Assembly: GCA_030847615.1 (NCBI GenBank)
Contig: JAUMIR010000001.1
Span: 34,578,501 to 34,642,500, forward strand
Source of the DNA: Gambelia wislizenii
Lineage: Eukaryota > Chordata > Lepidosauria > Squamata > Crotaphytidae
Reading direction: 5' to 3'
Length of the DNA: 64,000 bases
The notes below the pieces were generated by a model, which did not search any database, was not told the origin of the DNA, and worked only from the letters and a program-made list of their open reading frames with translations. This document shows positions 43,094-54,862 of this stretch, in pieces. The position numbers and the translations under genes were made by a program. Each line of letters opens with the position of its first letter. Position 1 is the first letter of the stretch.

Positions 43094-43490
43094 CAGTGTG
43101 ACAAGTTACTTTTTGAGCAGCGCAAGAAGTAACAGCAACAGTTTTATTGATGTATAACTCTACCACTATTGTATCGACATTACTAAATTTCAAACCCTCC
43201 TAATGTAGTTATTTCTCCTGTTTCTTGAATATATCTCAAAAATGGCTTCCACTCATCTTGAAATGTCACCATCGTCTTGTCCTTTAATAATGTGGTTAGC
43301 TTATCCATCTCTGCAAGTTCATGTAGTTTCATAATTCCAATTCTTGAGAGTTGCTTCTTCCAACCAACTGGACCAAACAGAGCCCAGAAAGTTACTTTTT
43401 GCAGGTAACTTGCTCCCATTGGCCCAGTTTTTGAAAAGCGAATTGTTGCTGTTACTTTTTGCGCTGCTCAAAAAGTAACTTGTCACACTG
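43094..43490. mobile_element. TIR element (CAGTGTGACAAG) containing an L1 tail
   Basis: Inverted repeats of about 49 bp: CAGTGTGACAAGTTACTTTT at the left and AAAAGTAACTTGTCACACTG at the right, each with GAGCAGCGCAA.AAGTAACAGCAAC inside. CAGTG ends suggest hAT, but the 8 bases outside (ATAAAGAA and TTCTTTTG) extend the palindrome instead of repeating directly, so no TSD is shown. The middle includes an L1 3' end (43143 to about 43335). Confidence 0.75.
43143..43335 (-). mobile_element. L1 3' end within the TIR element
   Basis: The minus frame reads IMKLHELAEMDKLTTLLKDK then FQDEWKPFL...TLGGFEI, the ORF2 C-terminus, followed by a 3' UTR ending AATAAAA directly against the left inverted repeat. 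Upstream residues (SYLQKVTFWALF...) are not L1-like and belong to the host element. Confidence 0.8.
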
Positions 43491-43796
43491 TTCTTTTGAT
43501 TAAGTTCTTTTTTTAAAAAAAAAACTGTACCTTCTACAGACCATTTGAAAGCTTCTTCCAAAATGCATCCAGGCATTATTATTTTTTCTTTCAAAAGCCT
43601 CCCCTTTTGCTTTGATTTCCATTTTGGCAGTCAGATCTATGGGCTTTTTGGGTTTTTTTAAGCATGCTAGGGGCAGCTGGTGAGGCAGGCTTATCTAATT
43701 TCCCAATTCCTCTCTGTTTTGCTCTCCATGCATGCTCAGTAAAGGATTCTGGAGGCAGCAGCTATTTAACTTGTCTGTTGTAGGTGGACCCATACA

Positions 43797-44015
43797 CAGG
43801 GCCGGTTTAAGGAATTTTGGGGCCCCCTGCAATGCTTTGTTTTGGGGGCTGCATATGTTTATCTCAGGTCAATGTAACCTAGCCTATTCACAGTACAGGA
43901 TATTCAGATTATTTCTATAATAATGTTTTTGCAGAAGGGGTTACAACGTGCGCCCCCCCCCAATGACGGGGCCCTCTGCAGCTGCAGGTGCTGCAGGGGC
44001 CTTAGACCAGCCCTG
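43797..44015. mobile_element. hAT MITE, perfect 8-bp TSD
   Basis: Termini CAGGGCCGGTTTAAGG and, inverted, CAGGGCTGGTCTAAGG; 219 bp. The 8-bp duplication CCCATACA is at 43789-43796 and 44016-44023. The ends and TSD length are diagnostic of hAT. No coding capacity. Confidence 0.93.
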
Positions 44016-44023
44016 CCCATACA

Positions 44024-46801
44024 GCTACATAAGAATCAATTAGAGTAGAATCCCATTCTTTCCTAGCTTAAACTTTATTATATTGTTTACTATGGACACA
44101 CTGCTACAATCTGTTACTGAAAGTCTGTGTTTCTCCAGCCGTCCTTCACCATCCTCCCAATGACAATGCTGCTAAAGAATCTTCCAGCTAGCTAGAGGAC
44201 AAGAAGGAAAAGAAGGGTTGGGCTGCATAAAAAGACTTTGTGAAAAGAAGTTTCTTTGTCAGAGGCTTTTGTTAGCTGAGGTATGCCTGTACTGCAGATT
44301 CCAGGTTCAACCCCAAGCAACTTGAATTAAAAGGAAGCAGGACTGGGAAAGGTTTTCCTGGTGCCAGTCAGAACCAGTGTTTAGATGGGCCAGCAGCCTG
44401 AGAGTAGATGGCACCATTCACTGCTTCATATGAAAACAGTCCTGTGAATAAGCACTGAATTATATTTAATTCTGACCCACCACTTAGTAGGAATAACATG
44501 AGCTGGCAATTAGCGTTCGCTTTCTTTCTTTCTTTTTTTCTAGAATGTATGATGCCATTATGGTCTGGATTTTTTTTCTGGAATGTCTATGGCTCTGAGT
44601 TTGCTAATGTTAGTTATGCTGCTAATGGATTGTGTGACATCGCTTTTGATATTTTTAAATGGGAGGAGGAATATATATATATATATATATCCCTAAAAGC
44701 CACTTTCTTTCTAAAGCTGTAACAACTCGACAACTGTCTTGGTTACACACCAAGGATTTCACTGAGAACATGTTAGAAGGAATCAGAAAAGCAGAGAAAA
44801 GGTCACAAATAAGCACCTTAGGAACAATGAAAGCTTTTCTCCTTGTAGCAGTGGGAGAGTTGCAAAGGAAAGGAGGAGGAAGGGGGGGGGACACACACCC
44901 TGAAAAGGTATTAATCAGAAGTGGCTATAAATCCTCTGGAGTTTTTGCTCTTATAAAACTCCTTGGAGAAAGTCTTGAAGGAAATGCAGGTCAAAGCCCA
45001 AAAAAGCTCTTGATCAGAGATTGCTGGAGGAAAATCTTCCCAGATGCCGTTTAATAGGCTGCAATCACCCCAGGAGTGGGAAAGCCAAGTATGCTTGAAG
45101 CATGGTTGCAGTTCCTAATAGGCCTTGTCACACTTAAGGCACTGCAAGCGCCATCCACCGAACAGCTGAAGCTAGCTGGTGATTCATAAAGCCAACAGTT
45201 TAAAGTTTATTATGATGAAAGCACTTAATGACAGCCATCGCTACGGGCCCATCATTTATAAAGCTGCGCTGAGTATTAGACATGTAGCATGACCACCAAT
45301 TTTGTGTCACAATTGCTACCATAAAATGACCTTTGGTGATTTTTGCTGCATGTGGTGGACAGCTCTTCTTTCACATTAGTGCTCTGTGGCTTTTCTTTGC
45401 AGACTATTATGCTGTCTAAAGCTTATTTGGCTCTGTCGTGAGCCTCAACCCTTGTTATTACCCCGAAGGCCTGTCTAAAGGGGCGGGGCGAGGGTGAGGG
45501 GGGGAAAGAAACCCTCTCATGTTCTATTATGGCACCCCAATCAGCAATTCCTTGGTTAGTGTAATAATTTAATGCACATATTCTTTCATTGTTATTTCTT
45601 CTTTAAAAGGAGCGGGGGGGAAAGTTCCCCTGTTTTCTGTACACTGCACTAAACATCCAATGGGGTGGAAATGAAATATGCATGTTACCCTATTAGGCGA
45701 GATGGGAGTGAGGATTTTGAGTCTTAATTGTCAAATGGATGGAAAAGCATTATGCCAAGGCAGTCAATAATAAATAATAATGCAGTTTGGAATAATGCAC
45801 ATCCTGGAGGAATATCTTGGGTCTAAATGCTGCACTTTATAGAAACGTGAAGCATAATTTTGCAAACTAAGGAACTGAGAAAGGTTTATTTATTTATTTA
45901 TTCCCAAGGAACAAAATATTAACAACATGCTCATTCCTTAAGCTTATTTCAGTCTAGTTATAAAATATCTGAATATACACTACCAACACTTCAATGTCCT
46001 GATATAAAGCTTTGCTATTCAAGTGCCCGGTCCTTGTTCAATGCCTTTAAAATATATCTATAATTTTATAAAAGATATAAAATCTCTTCCTAGTATAAAG
46101 AATGGGGGGGGGGACAACACTTACATGCCACGCTGCCATCTGGGCAGGATTTAAAATATGTGATTTCTGCTGATACCTACTACTGTATTGAGTTTTATAT
46201 AAAGCTTTCCCCCCCTCCCAATAAGGTGAATTGTTACATGACAAACTCATCTTCCACCATTATCATCTGCTGTTTGTGTTTAACAACAGGAGTCCATGCT
46301 CTAACAAAACTGTTGTAATGGCTGTACAAATTACTCAGCTGAAAGCTTTTCACCAAACCAAACAGTATTAATCAGCAGTTCTTATGAAGGTGCTAATTAA
46401 AAACAATTTTCTTCCTTAGTTTGCAATGCTAAGCCATCTTCACTTGCACTGTTTCCAATATACAGCTACTGTATACACTCACACATCAGGGTCTCTATTA
46501 ACTCCTGAATCTCCTATTACCTATTTTATTACATTCCTGTCTTCCAGGTTTATGGGCTTGTTGACATTTTGGATGTCACAGCATGATATGTTTAATCGTT
46601 TTAAAACTACATTAATTGAAGATGAGGGGGGGATGGGGAGAAGACAAAAAGCCATTTCCAGGGCACACACTTAAGACACAGAAACAGAATACTCAGCTGG
46701 AGTTTTGGTTAGTTGCTTCTTATATAAAGCTCCCCTGAAAGCAATCACTGTCCAGTAACGCTACCGAAATTTCATCTGATACATCTGATGACGTAAACTC
46801 A
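44024..46801. other. Long repeat-poor stretch
   Basis: An (AT)n lies at 44670-44690. Otherwise it is free of recognised repeats over 2.7 kb, apart from G-runs near 45480 and 46108 and a (TTTA)n at 45885. 45190-45450 has an even, repeat-free texture that could be conserved non-coding DNA. The 131-codon frame from 44659 starts inside the (AT)n and is not credible. Confidence 0.4.
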
Positions 46802-47006
46802 GGCTGCATCTCCACCGTAGAAATAACACAGTTTGACACCACTTTAACTGCCATGGCTCAATGCTATGGAATTCTGGGATTTGTAGTTTTGTGAGATATT
46901 TAGCTTTTTCCATCAGAGAGATCTGGTGCCACACCAAATCCCAGGATGGAGCCATGATAGTTAAGGTGATGTCAAACTGCATTATTTCTGCCATGTGGCA
47001 GCACTA
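46802..47006. mobile_element. Fold-back MITE
   Basis: The arms GCTGCATCTCCACCGTAGAA then ATAACACAGTTTGACACCAC and the inverse of GTGATGTCAAACTGCATTAT then GCCATGTGGCAGCA, with inverted CATGGCTC near the centre. Confidence 0.78.
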
Positions 47007-47566
47007 ACAGTCTATAAAAGGTCTTTCTCTCCATCTCAATGATGCTCCAACATCCCTTTGCATACTACCCAGATTTGATTCCAAGAGCCAACTTGAATGT
47101 TGACACTAGCAACTATTTTTTGACTGCAAAAATGGTTCAGGGAAGGGAAATTAACTCTAGTGTTCTAAAGTTGGCCACAGCAATTGGGTTTTTGAATGCT
47201 CAGCATCTGTTGAGTTTAATTCAGATGCACGGGTCAAAACAGTGTCCTCTCAGGCTGCGGATTGCCATCTGGTCTACCTCATTGCAACTCCCCTCTTTCT
47301 ACCTTCTACACAATTTACATTCACAAAGGGGCTATCATAGCAACAGTTTCTGATGGGCACACATGGGAAATGGCCAAGCCCTGGTCTTAAATCTCTTTGA
47401 CTGTGAGCTGGTTTATGACAGAAACAAGGAATCTTAATGGGTAAACTTGTTCAAAGGGGATAAATGTTAACTCATCATATAGGATCAATTTTTAAACTGC
47501 AGTATCAATCTGTTGCCAGATTGGCAGCTATGCTTACATGAAATGACAATTGAAAAGCATGATATG

Positions 47567-47789
47567 TTTAGCCTGGAGAAAAAGTTGAAGGAAGATCTCT
47601 TAGCAGCCTCCAAACACCTGAAGGAGCTGTTAAACAGAAGATAGAGCAGAGTGACTTTCTGTTCCTCCAGAGAGCACAGCTAGAAGCAACAGTCATAAGT
47701 TGTAGAGGAAAAAGATTTCAGCTAAACATTTGGAAGATCTTCCTAATGGTATGAGCTCTTTGACAGTAGAACAGATTGCCTTAGGAGAC

Positions 47790-47829
<40 letters not shown>

Positions 47830-47970
47830 TGCTAGAGGTATGTAAGCAGAGTCCAGAAAGACATCAGTCAAGGTTACAATAATTGCATCCTGCATTACAA
47901 GTCCTGCACAGAAGATGAAGTTGGACTAGGTGACCTTTGAAGTCCCTTCTTATTCTGTAGTTCTCTGATG
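47567..47970 (+). mobile_element. CR1 LINE 3' portion, old, with (ATT)n
   Basis: AGCCTGGAGAAAAAGTTGAA (LEK-type end of ORF2), TTTGACAGTAGAACAGATTG, then an (ATT)n expansion at 47782-47830, continuing AAGTTGGACTAGGTGACCTT to TTCTGTAGTTCTCTGA. Confidence 0.75.
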
Positions 47971-48645
47971 GCAACATACAGATTGACCATGTGCACATTT
48001 TGTAGACTGGTTATGATTTCCTTCCACAGAAGCCTGCCTGTCAAGTTTCCAGGCAACTTCAAGCTTCTGTTAATGTGGACAAAAGTTTGTGAAAGCTCAA
48101 GCTCCATTTAAATGGATAAGGTGCTGAAGGAGAATCTGTCATTGTTTCAGCCAATTAATATGGGTATGTGGAGCTTTTGACAAAAATGACAAAAATGAAA
48201 CATGTTGAACTGGGTCCCAAGACCTGTCAGCCTCAGGAAGAATAATCCAGTAGTATCATTCAACATGTGAAAGTACAATGTACAAAAAGTACAAAGGCAT
48301 CCATACCATGGAGAGGCTGGGGTTCTCATGTTCTGGCTTACACAAGAGGGTGTACAACCAGAGGAAATGCTTGGATTCTGTTTCATTTTCCTCAGCTTTC
48401 TAGTGCATGTTATAAAACAGCCCTTCTGTTATCAGAGAATGGCTGAGATCCAATAGTACTGCCCGTTCCTTTCTCCCAGCCACACAAGTGCAGTTGGAAG
48501 CTGCAGGGAAGCCACCCGAACTCTTCCCTGGCCATTAAGCTGTGGTTGCCCTTTGAAGGGCACAGCATAAAGGGGTACTGCATACCTCCTTCCACAACAT
48601 TCTCCAAAAGTACATGAGTTGAGGTAATCATCAGTTACCTATAGG
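47971..48645. other. Unassigned stretch
   Basis: Nothing recognised. Confidence 0.4.
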
Positions 48646-49029
48646 GTTGCAGAAAATGACCTATAAAGCCCTGTATGGCTTGGGTTCAGGTTATCCGAAG
48701 GAACTTATCTTCCCTTATCAGCCTTCCTGAGCTCTCCTTTACATTTGGTGGGAACATCTGAGAGGGCCTTTTCCGTGACTTTGTTTCCTGATGCTGGAAC
48801 TCCCTTCCTGGTTCCTTCTTTGCTGTCTTTTTGCCAGTAGGTGAAGACCTTTTCATTCCTGCAGGTTTTTGAGAATTGACTGTTTTACATGAAAAGGGTT
48901 ATTATGGTGCTGTACCACTTTTTCTTTTTTGAAGTACAATGCTTTAAATGCTTTTAGTTTTGTTGTTAGCTTAATACTGGTTTAATCTCAATTTTTGTAT
49001 GATTTTAACCATATGTTTTATTGTATGGT
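48646..49029 (+). mobile_element. L2-like LINE C-terminus and 3' UTR
   Basis: The decayed coding part includes AGGGCCTTTTCCGTGACTTT...CTGGAACTCCCTTCC, corresponding to RAFSV...LWNSLP, followed by GAAGACCTTTTCATTCC (KTFLF). The 3' UTR is T-rich. What may be its 3' terminus reappears at about 55048, beyond the Tigger-like and DIRS insertions. Confidence 0.65.
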
Positions 49030-49085
49030 ATGACCCCTGAATGTGTGGAACTGATATATGTGGTTTCACTTACCTGCATCTGGAA
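49030..49085 (-). mobile_element. Tigger-like MITE piece left of DIRS
   Basis: TATGTGGTTTCACTTACCTG resembles the reverse of the Tigger-like interior at about 4810-4850. The same element seems to continue at 54887-55032. Confidence 0.45.
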
Positions 49086-49138
49086 GGACAGGTTGCTTGC
49101 ATGTAACCATAGATCTTTGAATGGTCTTCTGTGAATTC

Positions 49139-49276
49139 ACACAGTGGGTAATTCCTGCACCTGTGCAGAGCACTCAGAACCTTCTGGAATCGCTAGGCAG
49201 AACATTTTTGGTGGTAACTCTGCCTACTCTAACAGTCTCTTTCAAGGCTCTCCCACCTAATTCCCCTCAGTTCCTT
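49139..49276 (+). repeat. DIRS inverted terminal repeat, gene-3' side
   Basis: GTGAATTCACACAGTGGGTA, CATTTTTGGTGGTAA and CACCTAATTCCCCTCAGTTCC. The reverse complement of 54693-54862 matches with scattered differences. Confidence 0.9.
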
Positions 49277-49352
49277 GAAGGATGCCGCAATCAGCAGCAT
49301 CAGGAACAGTAAGCATATATGCCATAGCAGGACATAAAGGGGAGGATGGGTG

Positions 49353-49456
49353 GGTCTGTGTGAATTCACAGAAGACCACTGAAAGATCTATGGTTACAGG
49401 TGAGCAACCTGTCCATTTTCTTTGTGGTTTCTGTGAATACACACAGTGGGTAGATT
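49353..49456. repeat. DIRS internal complementary region
   Basis: The first half (49353-49414; TGTGTGAATTCACAGAAGAC, ATCTATGGTTACAGGTGAGC) is the reverse complement of the element's left end (49086-49146). The second half (49415-49456; TGTGGTTTCTGTGAATACAC then ACAGTGGGTAG) is the reverse complement of its right end (54841-54882). The two halves together equal the junction of the circularised ends. Confidence 0.9.
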
Positions 49457-49599
49457 AGCAAGCTTCACCTGTAGGAGGAAGGTGTGTCATGTTAAGAGGT
49501 TAGACGAGGACCAACACTGACAAGTGATGTCCCCTGAAACCATAACAATAAATATCAACCATAAGAATAACATACAACTATCACAGTCAACCAGAGTAA

Positions 49600-50600
49600 A
49601 AACTCACTTAATGAATGGAGGACAATGATACAGCCCTCCCCAAAACGGCCTCATTGCAAGACTGAGTGTCCAATCTGTAGTGTGAAATAAAAGTCAATAG
49701 TGTTGACCATGTGGCTGCCCAGCATACATCCTCCAGGGGCACCCCTGAGAGGAAGGCATAGAGACAGCCCTGGTGGAATGTCCTCAAACCCAAGAAGGCA
49801 AGGGCTTCTGGGCCAGTTCATAACAAAGAGAGATGGTTGAAACCACCCACTTGAACAAGCGCTGAGGAGAAATAGGGGCACCCAACCTAGAGTCTGCATA
49901 GGACACAAACAGTTTTGGAGACTTTTGAAACGGGGCTGTCCGTTGGACATAGAAGGCAAGGGTTCTCCGAGCATCTAGGGAGTGGAAAGTCCTCTCAAAG
50001 TCATCCTTAGGATCCTGATCAGAGCAGGAAGAATGATAGATTGGTTCAGATGGAAACTTGAAACCAATTTTGGTAGAAAGGACATGTCCGGTTTCAAAAC
50101 TACTTTGTGCTTGTGAAACACCAGGTAAGGAGCGTCGGATCGGAGGGCACAGAGTTCTCTGGCTTGATGGGCAGTTGTGATGGCAACAAGGAAGGCTGTC
50201 TTCCATGAGAGGAGTCTCAGATCAGAAGTAGCCAAGGTCTCGAAGGGCCATCTAGTAAGTTGAGAAAGTACGAGTTCGAGGCTCCAGGCTGGGGTGGGCT
50301 CAACTACTGGTGGATAAAGATTGATATAGCCCTTCAGGAATTTCTTGACTACTGGATCCCTGAATGGGGATAGTCAGCCCCGGGCTTGAAATTCAACAGA
50401 GAGGACTGCTAGGTAACACTTCATAGACAAGATGGAGAGCCTTGAACCGGAAAGGTGCAACAGGGACTGGAGGATGGAAGTCATGGAGGCGGAATCAATG
50501 GTGAGGCCACAGTCTGACAAGAAGGATTCAAAGCGTTTCCACTTGTAGGCATAGGACCGACAAGTGGCAGACCAGAGAGAGGCATCGAGCACTCTCAGCA
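49600..50600 (-). pseudogene. DIRS tyrosine recombinase (dead)
   Basis: A tyrosine recombinase would join circular DIRS DNA into the genome. On the minus strand an N-terminal block (50374-50592: SYAYKWKRFESFLSDCGL, a SAM-like core-binding segment) ends in a stop. The next frame (49975-50235) includes TTAHQARELCALRSD, holding the box-I arginine. Then HSTRAV, the box-II H..R motif, occurs at 49772-49789 but directly after a stop and before a frameshift. The final block FISHYRLD supplies the likely nucleophilic tyrosine. All catalytic residues are thus still readable, but in at least three frames. Confidence 0.85.
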
Positions 50601-50680
50601 GGCAGCGGTGGGCTCACGGTATGCCCCAGACCCAAGGATGGATTAAGGGCTGTATCCTCCAAGCCGTCAGACGCAGTGTG

Positions 50681-51850
50681 TCAAGGTCCGCTTGCCTGAC
50701 GTTGCCGTTCTAGATGGTCAATAGATCTGGACAGTTCGGAAGGTGCAGGTAGTGCCAATGGGCTAGGCAGAGGAGAGGGGTAAACAATGGTTGCCACGCC
50801 CACCATGGCGTGAGGATGATTGCATCCGATCGGTCCTGGCATAGCTTGGCACAGTGTCAGTAGTGGGAAAGGCGGAAACAGGTAGAGGAGTGGTCCGTTC
50901 CATTGGAATAAGAACACATCCCCCTTCGAGGTTCGAACCCTGGATCTGGCACAGAAGAGGTGACACTGCTTGTTGGCAGAGGCTGCAAAGAGGTCTATCT
51001 GTGGAGTGTCCCAATGCCGGAACAGTTCCCGTGCCACCGACCAATGTAGCATCCATTCATGCACGGATGAATTCGAATGGCTCAGTCTGTCGGCAAGAGT
51101 ATTCTCCTCTTCTAGTAGATGAATGGAGTGGAGAAGTATACCTTTCTGAATGCACCATTCCCAAATTTTGATGGTAAGGGAAAGAAGGGATGGAGATCTC
51201 GTTCCTCCCTGCTTGTTAAGGTAGTACATTACAGATGTATTGTCCACGACAATCAAGACTATTTTGCCCGTCACCAGCTTCTCAAAGGCCTGGAGCACCT
51301 TCTGAACAGCCAGGAGCTCGAGGACATTGATATGGAGCTCCAGTTCGACAGCAGTCCACATGCCCTGGACCGCATATGTCTCGAGGTGGGCTTCCCATTC
51401 GAGTGAAGACGCATCCGTGGTGACCAAGACTTGCAGTTGTGGAGGTTCGAACGGTATGCCGAACAAGATATTGTCTGGGTCCAACCACCAATCCTGGGAA
51501 TGTTGGACTTCTCGTCCATGGTGAGGAGCGTGTGTGGACAATCCAGTACTGGGTTGAAGACGCCCAGAAACCACAACTGGAGTAGTTGGAGCTGCAGTCT
51601 TGCAAATTCTGTGACTGAAGTTGTGGCTGCCATGTGTCCCAGGAGGATCTGTGCCGAGTGAGCTGAGACCCTCTGGGATCTGCGGCATCGGTGCATGAGG
51701 TTGCAGAGAGTATCAAAGTGATCCGTAGGCAGGTAGGCTGCCGCAGTTTTTGAATCCAAGGAGGCTCCAATGAACTGGAGAGACTGCGTGGGTTCGAGAC
51801 GCAACATCTCCAGGTTGACGATGAGGCCCAGCACATCTAACAAATCCAAT
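50681..51850 (-). pseudogene. DIRS RNase H and end of reverse transcriptase (frameshifted)
   Basis: Two overlapping frames. 51271-51849 begins with the RT end, LEPTQSLQFIGASLDSKTAA. 50681-51688 carries the RNase H: VTTDASSLEWEAHL (first catalytic Asp), HINVLELLAVQKVLQAF (Glu), VDNTSVMYYLNKQGGTRSPS (Asp) and EEENTLADRLSHSNS (terminal Asp), then EWMLH...IDLFAASANKQC, a tail typical of DIRS pol. A frameshift between them breaks the protein. The RNase H frame alone stays open for over 300 codons. Confidence 0.9.
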
Positions 51851-52560
51851 GTCAGGTTGATGTCGTGTAGAAGTTACAGATGAGATTCTGCCACCAGGAG
51901 CCAATCATCGATGTAGGGCAAGATGACCACACCCCGTTGACGTAGGAAGGCTGCCACGACCGCCATGCATTTCATAAATACTCTTGGTGCCATGGAGAGG
52001 CCGAAAGGTAGGATGCGGAACTGGAAGGGCTTGTCCCCGATCTGGAAGGCAAGAAATCGCCTGTGGGACGGGTGGATTCTGATGTGAAAGTACGTGTCCT
52101 TGAGGTCAGTAGAGGTGGACCAGTCGCCTCACTGCAGAAGAGACAGGATCAAACTCAGGGTGACCATCCGGAATCTCTTTGGGACGATGAACTTGTTCAC
52201 TCCCCAAAGGTTGAGGACTGGGCAGAGACCACCATCCTTCTTGGTAACTAGGAAGTACCTCGAGAAAAAGCAGAGGTGAAGATGATCCAGGTGCACAGGT
52301 TTGATGGCCCCTTTCTGAAGCAACGTCTGCACCTCTTTGAGGAGGGGAAGGCAGAGTTGTTCGGATCCAACCTGTCGGTGGCAGCGTTTTGAACTTGATC
52401 CAGTATCCATCCTAGACGATGCAAAGCACCCAGTGGTCTGATGTTATCTTGGACCAAGTGTCCTGGAATGCAGACAGACGATCTCCAAATAGATGGCTCT
52501 AGGGGGGAAGAATGAGAGAACTGAGAGTGAGGGCAAATTAAAATCTTCTTCTGTCCTGTT
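51851..52560 (-). pseudogene. DIRS reverse transcriptase core (frameshifted)
   Basis: 52129-52410 gives LLKEVQTLLQKGAIKPV, SRYFLVTKKDGGLCPVLNLW and VPKRFRMVTLSLILSLL, the first RT motifs. In another frame 51880-52000 gives PFGLSMAPRVF and then VILPYIDDWLL at 51901-51930, with the catalytic YIDD intact. A stop follows soon after (AESHL then stop). Order and spacing match DIRS pol. At least two frame changes inactivate it. Confidence 0.9.
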
Positions 52561-52699
52561 CCTTGGCCTTCTAATTTGTCGGAGGCCGGTACTGAGAGGC
52601 GGAGGAGTCTGACGAAGGAGGCTGTTGGTATTCCTGGGGGGCAAGGCCAGACGAGCGGAGCCATGCATGACATCAGAGAGCTAGGGAGCCGGCCACCGT

Positions 52700-54480
52700 C
52701 TTTGCTGTGCAGTCAGCAATGTGACTGGAGGAGTCCATCTGTTGGACCGCTAGAAGTTGAGCCTCCGTCTGGATTGCCTCTGCCATATGGCATCTCTCCT
52801 TAGGAATGTCTTGTATCAGTGGACCCAGATGTTCCCATAGCACCTATTGGTAGGCCCCCATATAGGAAAAGTAGTTTGCAATACGGAAACTTAGGCCAGC
52901 AGTAGACTATATCTTCTTCCCAATGATGTCAAGTTTCCATCCTTCCGGGTCTGGTCTTGGTTCGACCTTGGCATTGTTGCTGAGAAGCCTCCACCACCAC
53001 TGAATTCAGACGAGGGTGTTCTCAGAACCATTTGATCTATCTGCTTTCAAGTCGACAGAATGGACGACGGATTTTCCCACAAGCCTTGGGTGAGCTTAAG
53101 TAATGAAGGAAGCACTGGTATGTCAGCAGTTGGAGGAGTTTTGACTTGATCCTATGATAGATCAGATCCGTAGGATCGGACTCCTTCTCAGTGATCTTCA
53201 GGTCCAAGGCGTGGGGCTATGGCCCCAAGGCGAGGGACTGCCCCTGTCCGTGGTGTAAAGAGGCCACGTGCACTGGCGGAGGAGGAGGCAGTGGATGAGG
53301 ATCTTGACGCCCGGGTGAGACCTGGCTACCAACATCCCTCAATCAGATGGATCTCTTCCTGTCAAGTACGGTCCATCCCATGGAAGGAGAAGTAGAATTG
53401 AGGCCGCTGTGCAAAAGTCAGGCTGTGAGCTCTAAGAGGAGAGGGGAAGGGCAGGTCAAAGGCTGAATGAGCCATCTCGTAGGCTCCATAGGAGTGTTCA
53501 ATGTCCAGGACTCGATGTGATGGAGTTGTGGAGTTGGGAGTTGGAGCCTTCCACAACACCTCTTGCAACGTTGATTCGACATCAATCATCACAGTTTCCG
53601 TACCGAGGAGCTTGTCTCTGGACACTATAAGTATAGGAGACTGAGCTCGAACTGCAAGGGAGGACGTCATCTCCTCCTCCAAAATTTATCCTTCCTCACA
53701 TGTACAATCTCCAAGGAAGTAGTGGGAGTCACCTGCTGTGATGGATTTCAACCAGAGGTACTCTCACTTGTTTCGGCAGAAGGAGCCGGTACCAAAATCA
53801 AGGTCGGGTCCAATATGACTGTGGTGACAGCAACTGACTGCTGTTGCTCCTTGGGTTCCTGCGCCAAAGTTGCCACCACAGTGGACAAAGGGCGCTCATT
53901 AGGCCTCGGAGAAGAATGCTTAGTCTTCTTCTTCTTAGGCCTGTCTTTGGAGGAGGCAGAAGAGTCATGGTCCCGACTGGACCCAGACGGTTTCGAGGAG
54001 TCACGGTCCCAAGTCGAAGTCGACGGTTTCGAAGAACCATGGACTTTTCTTGAATCTGAAGCAGTCACATACTTATGGGACCGATGCACAGCCTCCGGAT
54101 CTGATGCCACTGACTCAAGACAGGATGGGCTCGAGTGTCAATGCTGTTTTTTCGTTGATGGACTAACCGACAGGGACCGACCTCTCTTCGGAGGCGACGG
54201 GGCCTGAGCCATCGAGGTTGAAGCAGATGGTGGAAACAGTGCCTTTTCATACAGAAAAGACTTCAGCCTTGAAGAACGTTGCTTACATGCCTGAGGAGTG
54301 AAGTTCCAACAATGCACTCAGGAATCCACATTGTGGGATTTACCCAGGCAGATGAGGCACTTCAAGTGCCCATCGGAGGCTGGGAGCTTCGCCTGACAAA
54401 TGGAGCACCATTTGAAGATGGCAGATTTAGAGGCCATAATCACCACAACAATAAGGGAAAAGATGAAGAATAGTCAAACC
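52700..54480 (-). pseudogene. DIRS gag-like ORF1 (dead)
   Basis: On the minus strand, the start (about 54290-54420) carries a Cys-rich block, CSICQAK...LKCLICLGKSHNVDS, resembling the DIRS ORF1 zinc-finger-like motif, then a stop. Next comes a Ser/Lys/Arg-rich low-complexity segment (53748-54110: SSRDHDSSASSKDRPKKKKT) typical of nucleic-acid-binding gag tails. Stops are frequent further downstream. The antisense plus-strand frames here (for example 161 codons from 53722) are shadows. Confidence 0.7.
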
Positions 54481-54692
54481 AGTCCGAAGTCGTGCCGTGT
54501 CAGAGTCCGAAGCCAAATCAAGGGGCAAGTGAGAGACAGAAGTCAAAACCAGTCCAAGGGTCGGAAAAAAAGCCAGAAATCACAACAAGAGCCAGAGGGA
54601 AAGCTGAAAAACGAAGTCCAAAAAACAGTCCGAGTCAATCCATGAGATAAAAAGGGAAAGCAAAAGAAGCTCTAGCGACAAAGTTTCCTATG

Positions 54693-54862
54693 TGCTGCTT
54701 GCGCAGCAGACGAAAAGGAACTGAGGGGAATTAGGCAAGAGAGCCTTTAAAGGGACCGTTAGAATGGTTGGACTTACCACCAAAAATGTTCTGCCGAGCT
54801 ATTCCAGAAGGCTCCGAGTGCTCTGTGTGGGTGCAGGAATTACTACCCACTGTGTGTATTCA
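54693..54862 (-). repeat. DIRS inverted terminal repeat, gene-5' side
   Basis: GGAACTGAGGGGAATTAGGC, TTACCACCAAAAATGTTCTG and GGAATTACTACCCACTGTGTG, the inverse of 49139-49276. Confidence 0.9.

Noticed and set aside
43086..43498. 8-bp hAT TSD around the CAGTGTGACAAG element
   Set aside because: The flanks ATAAAGAA and TTCTTTTG are inverted, not directly repeated.
44659..45054. 131-codon plus-strand ORF
   Set aside because: Begins inside an (AT)n microsatellite giving IYIYIY residues. No domain and no coding signal.
53722..54207. 161-codon plus-strand ORF
   Set aside because: Antisense shadow of the low-complexity DIRS gag region.
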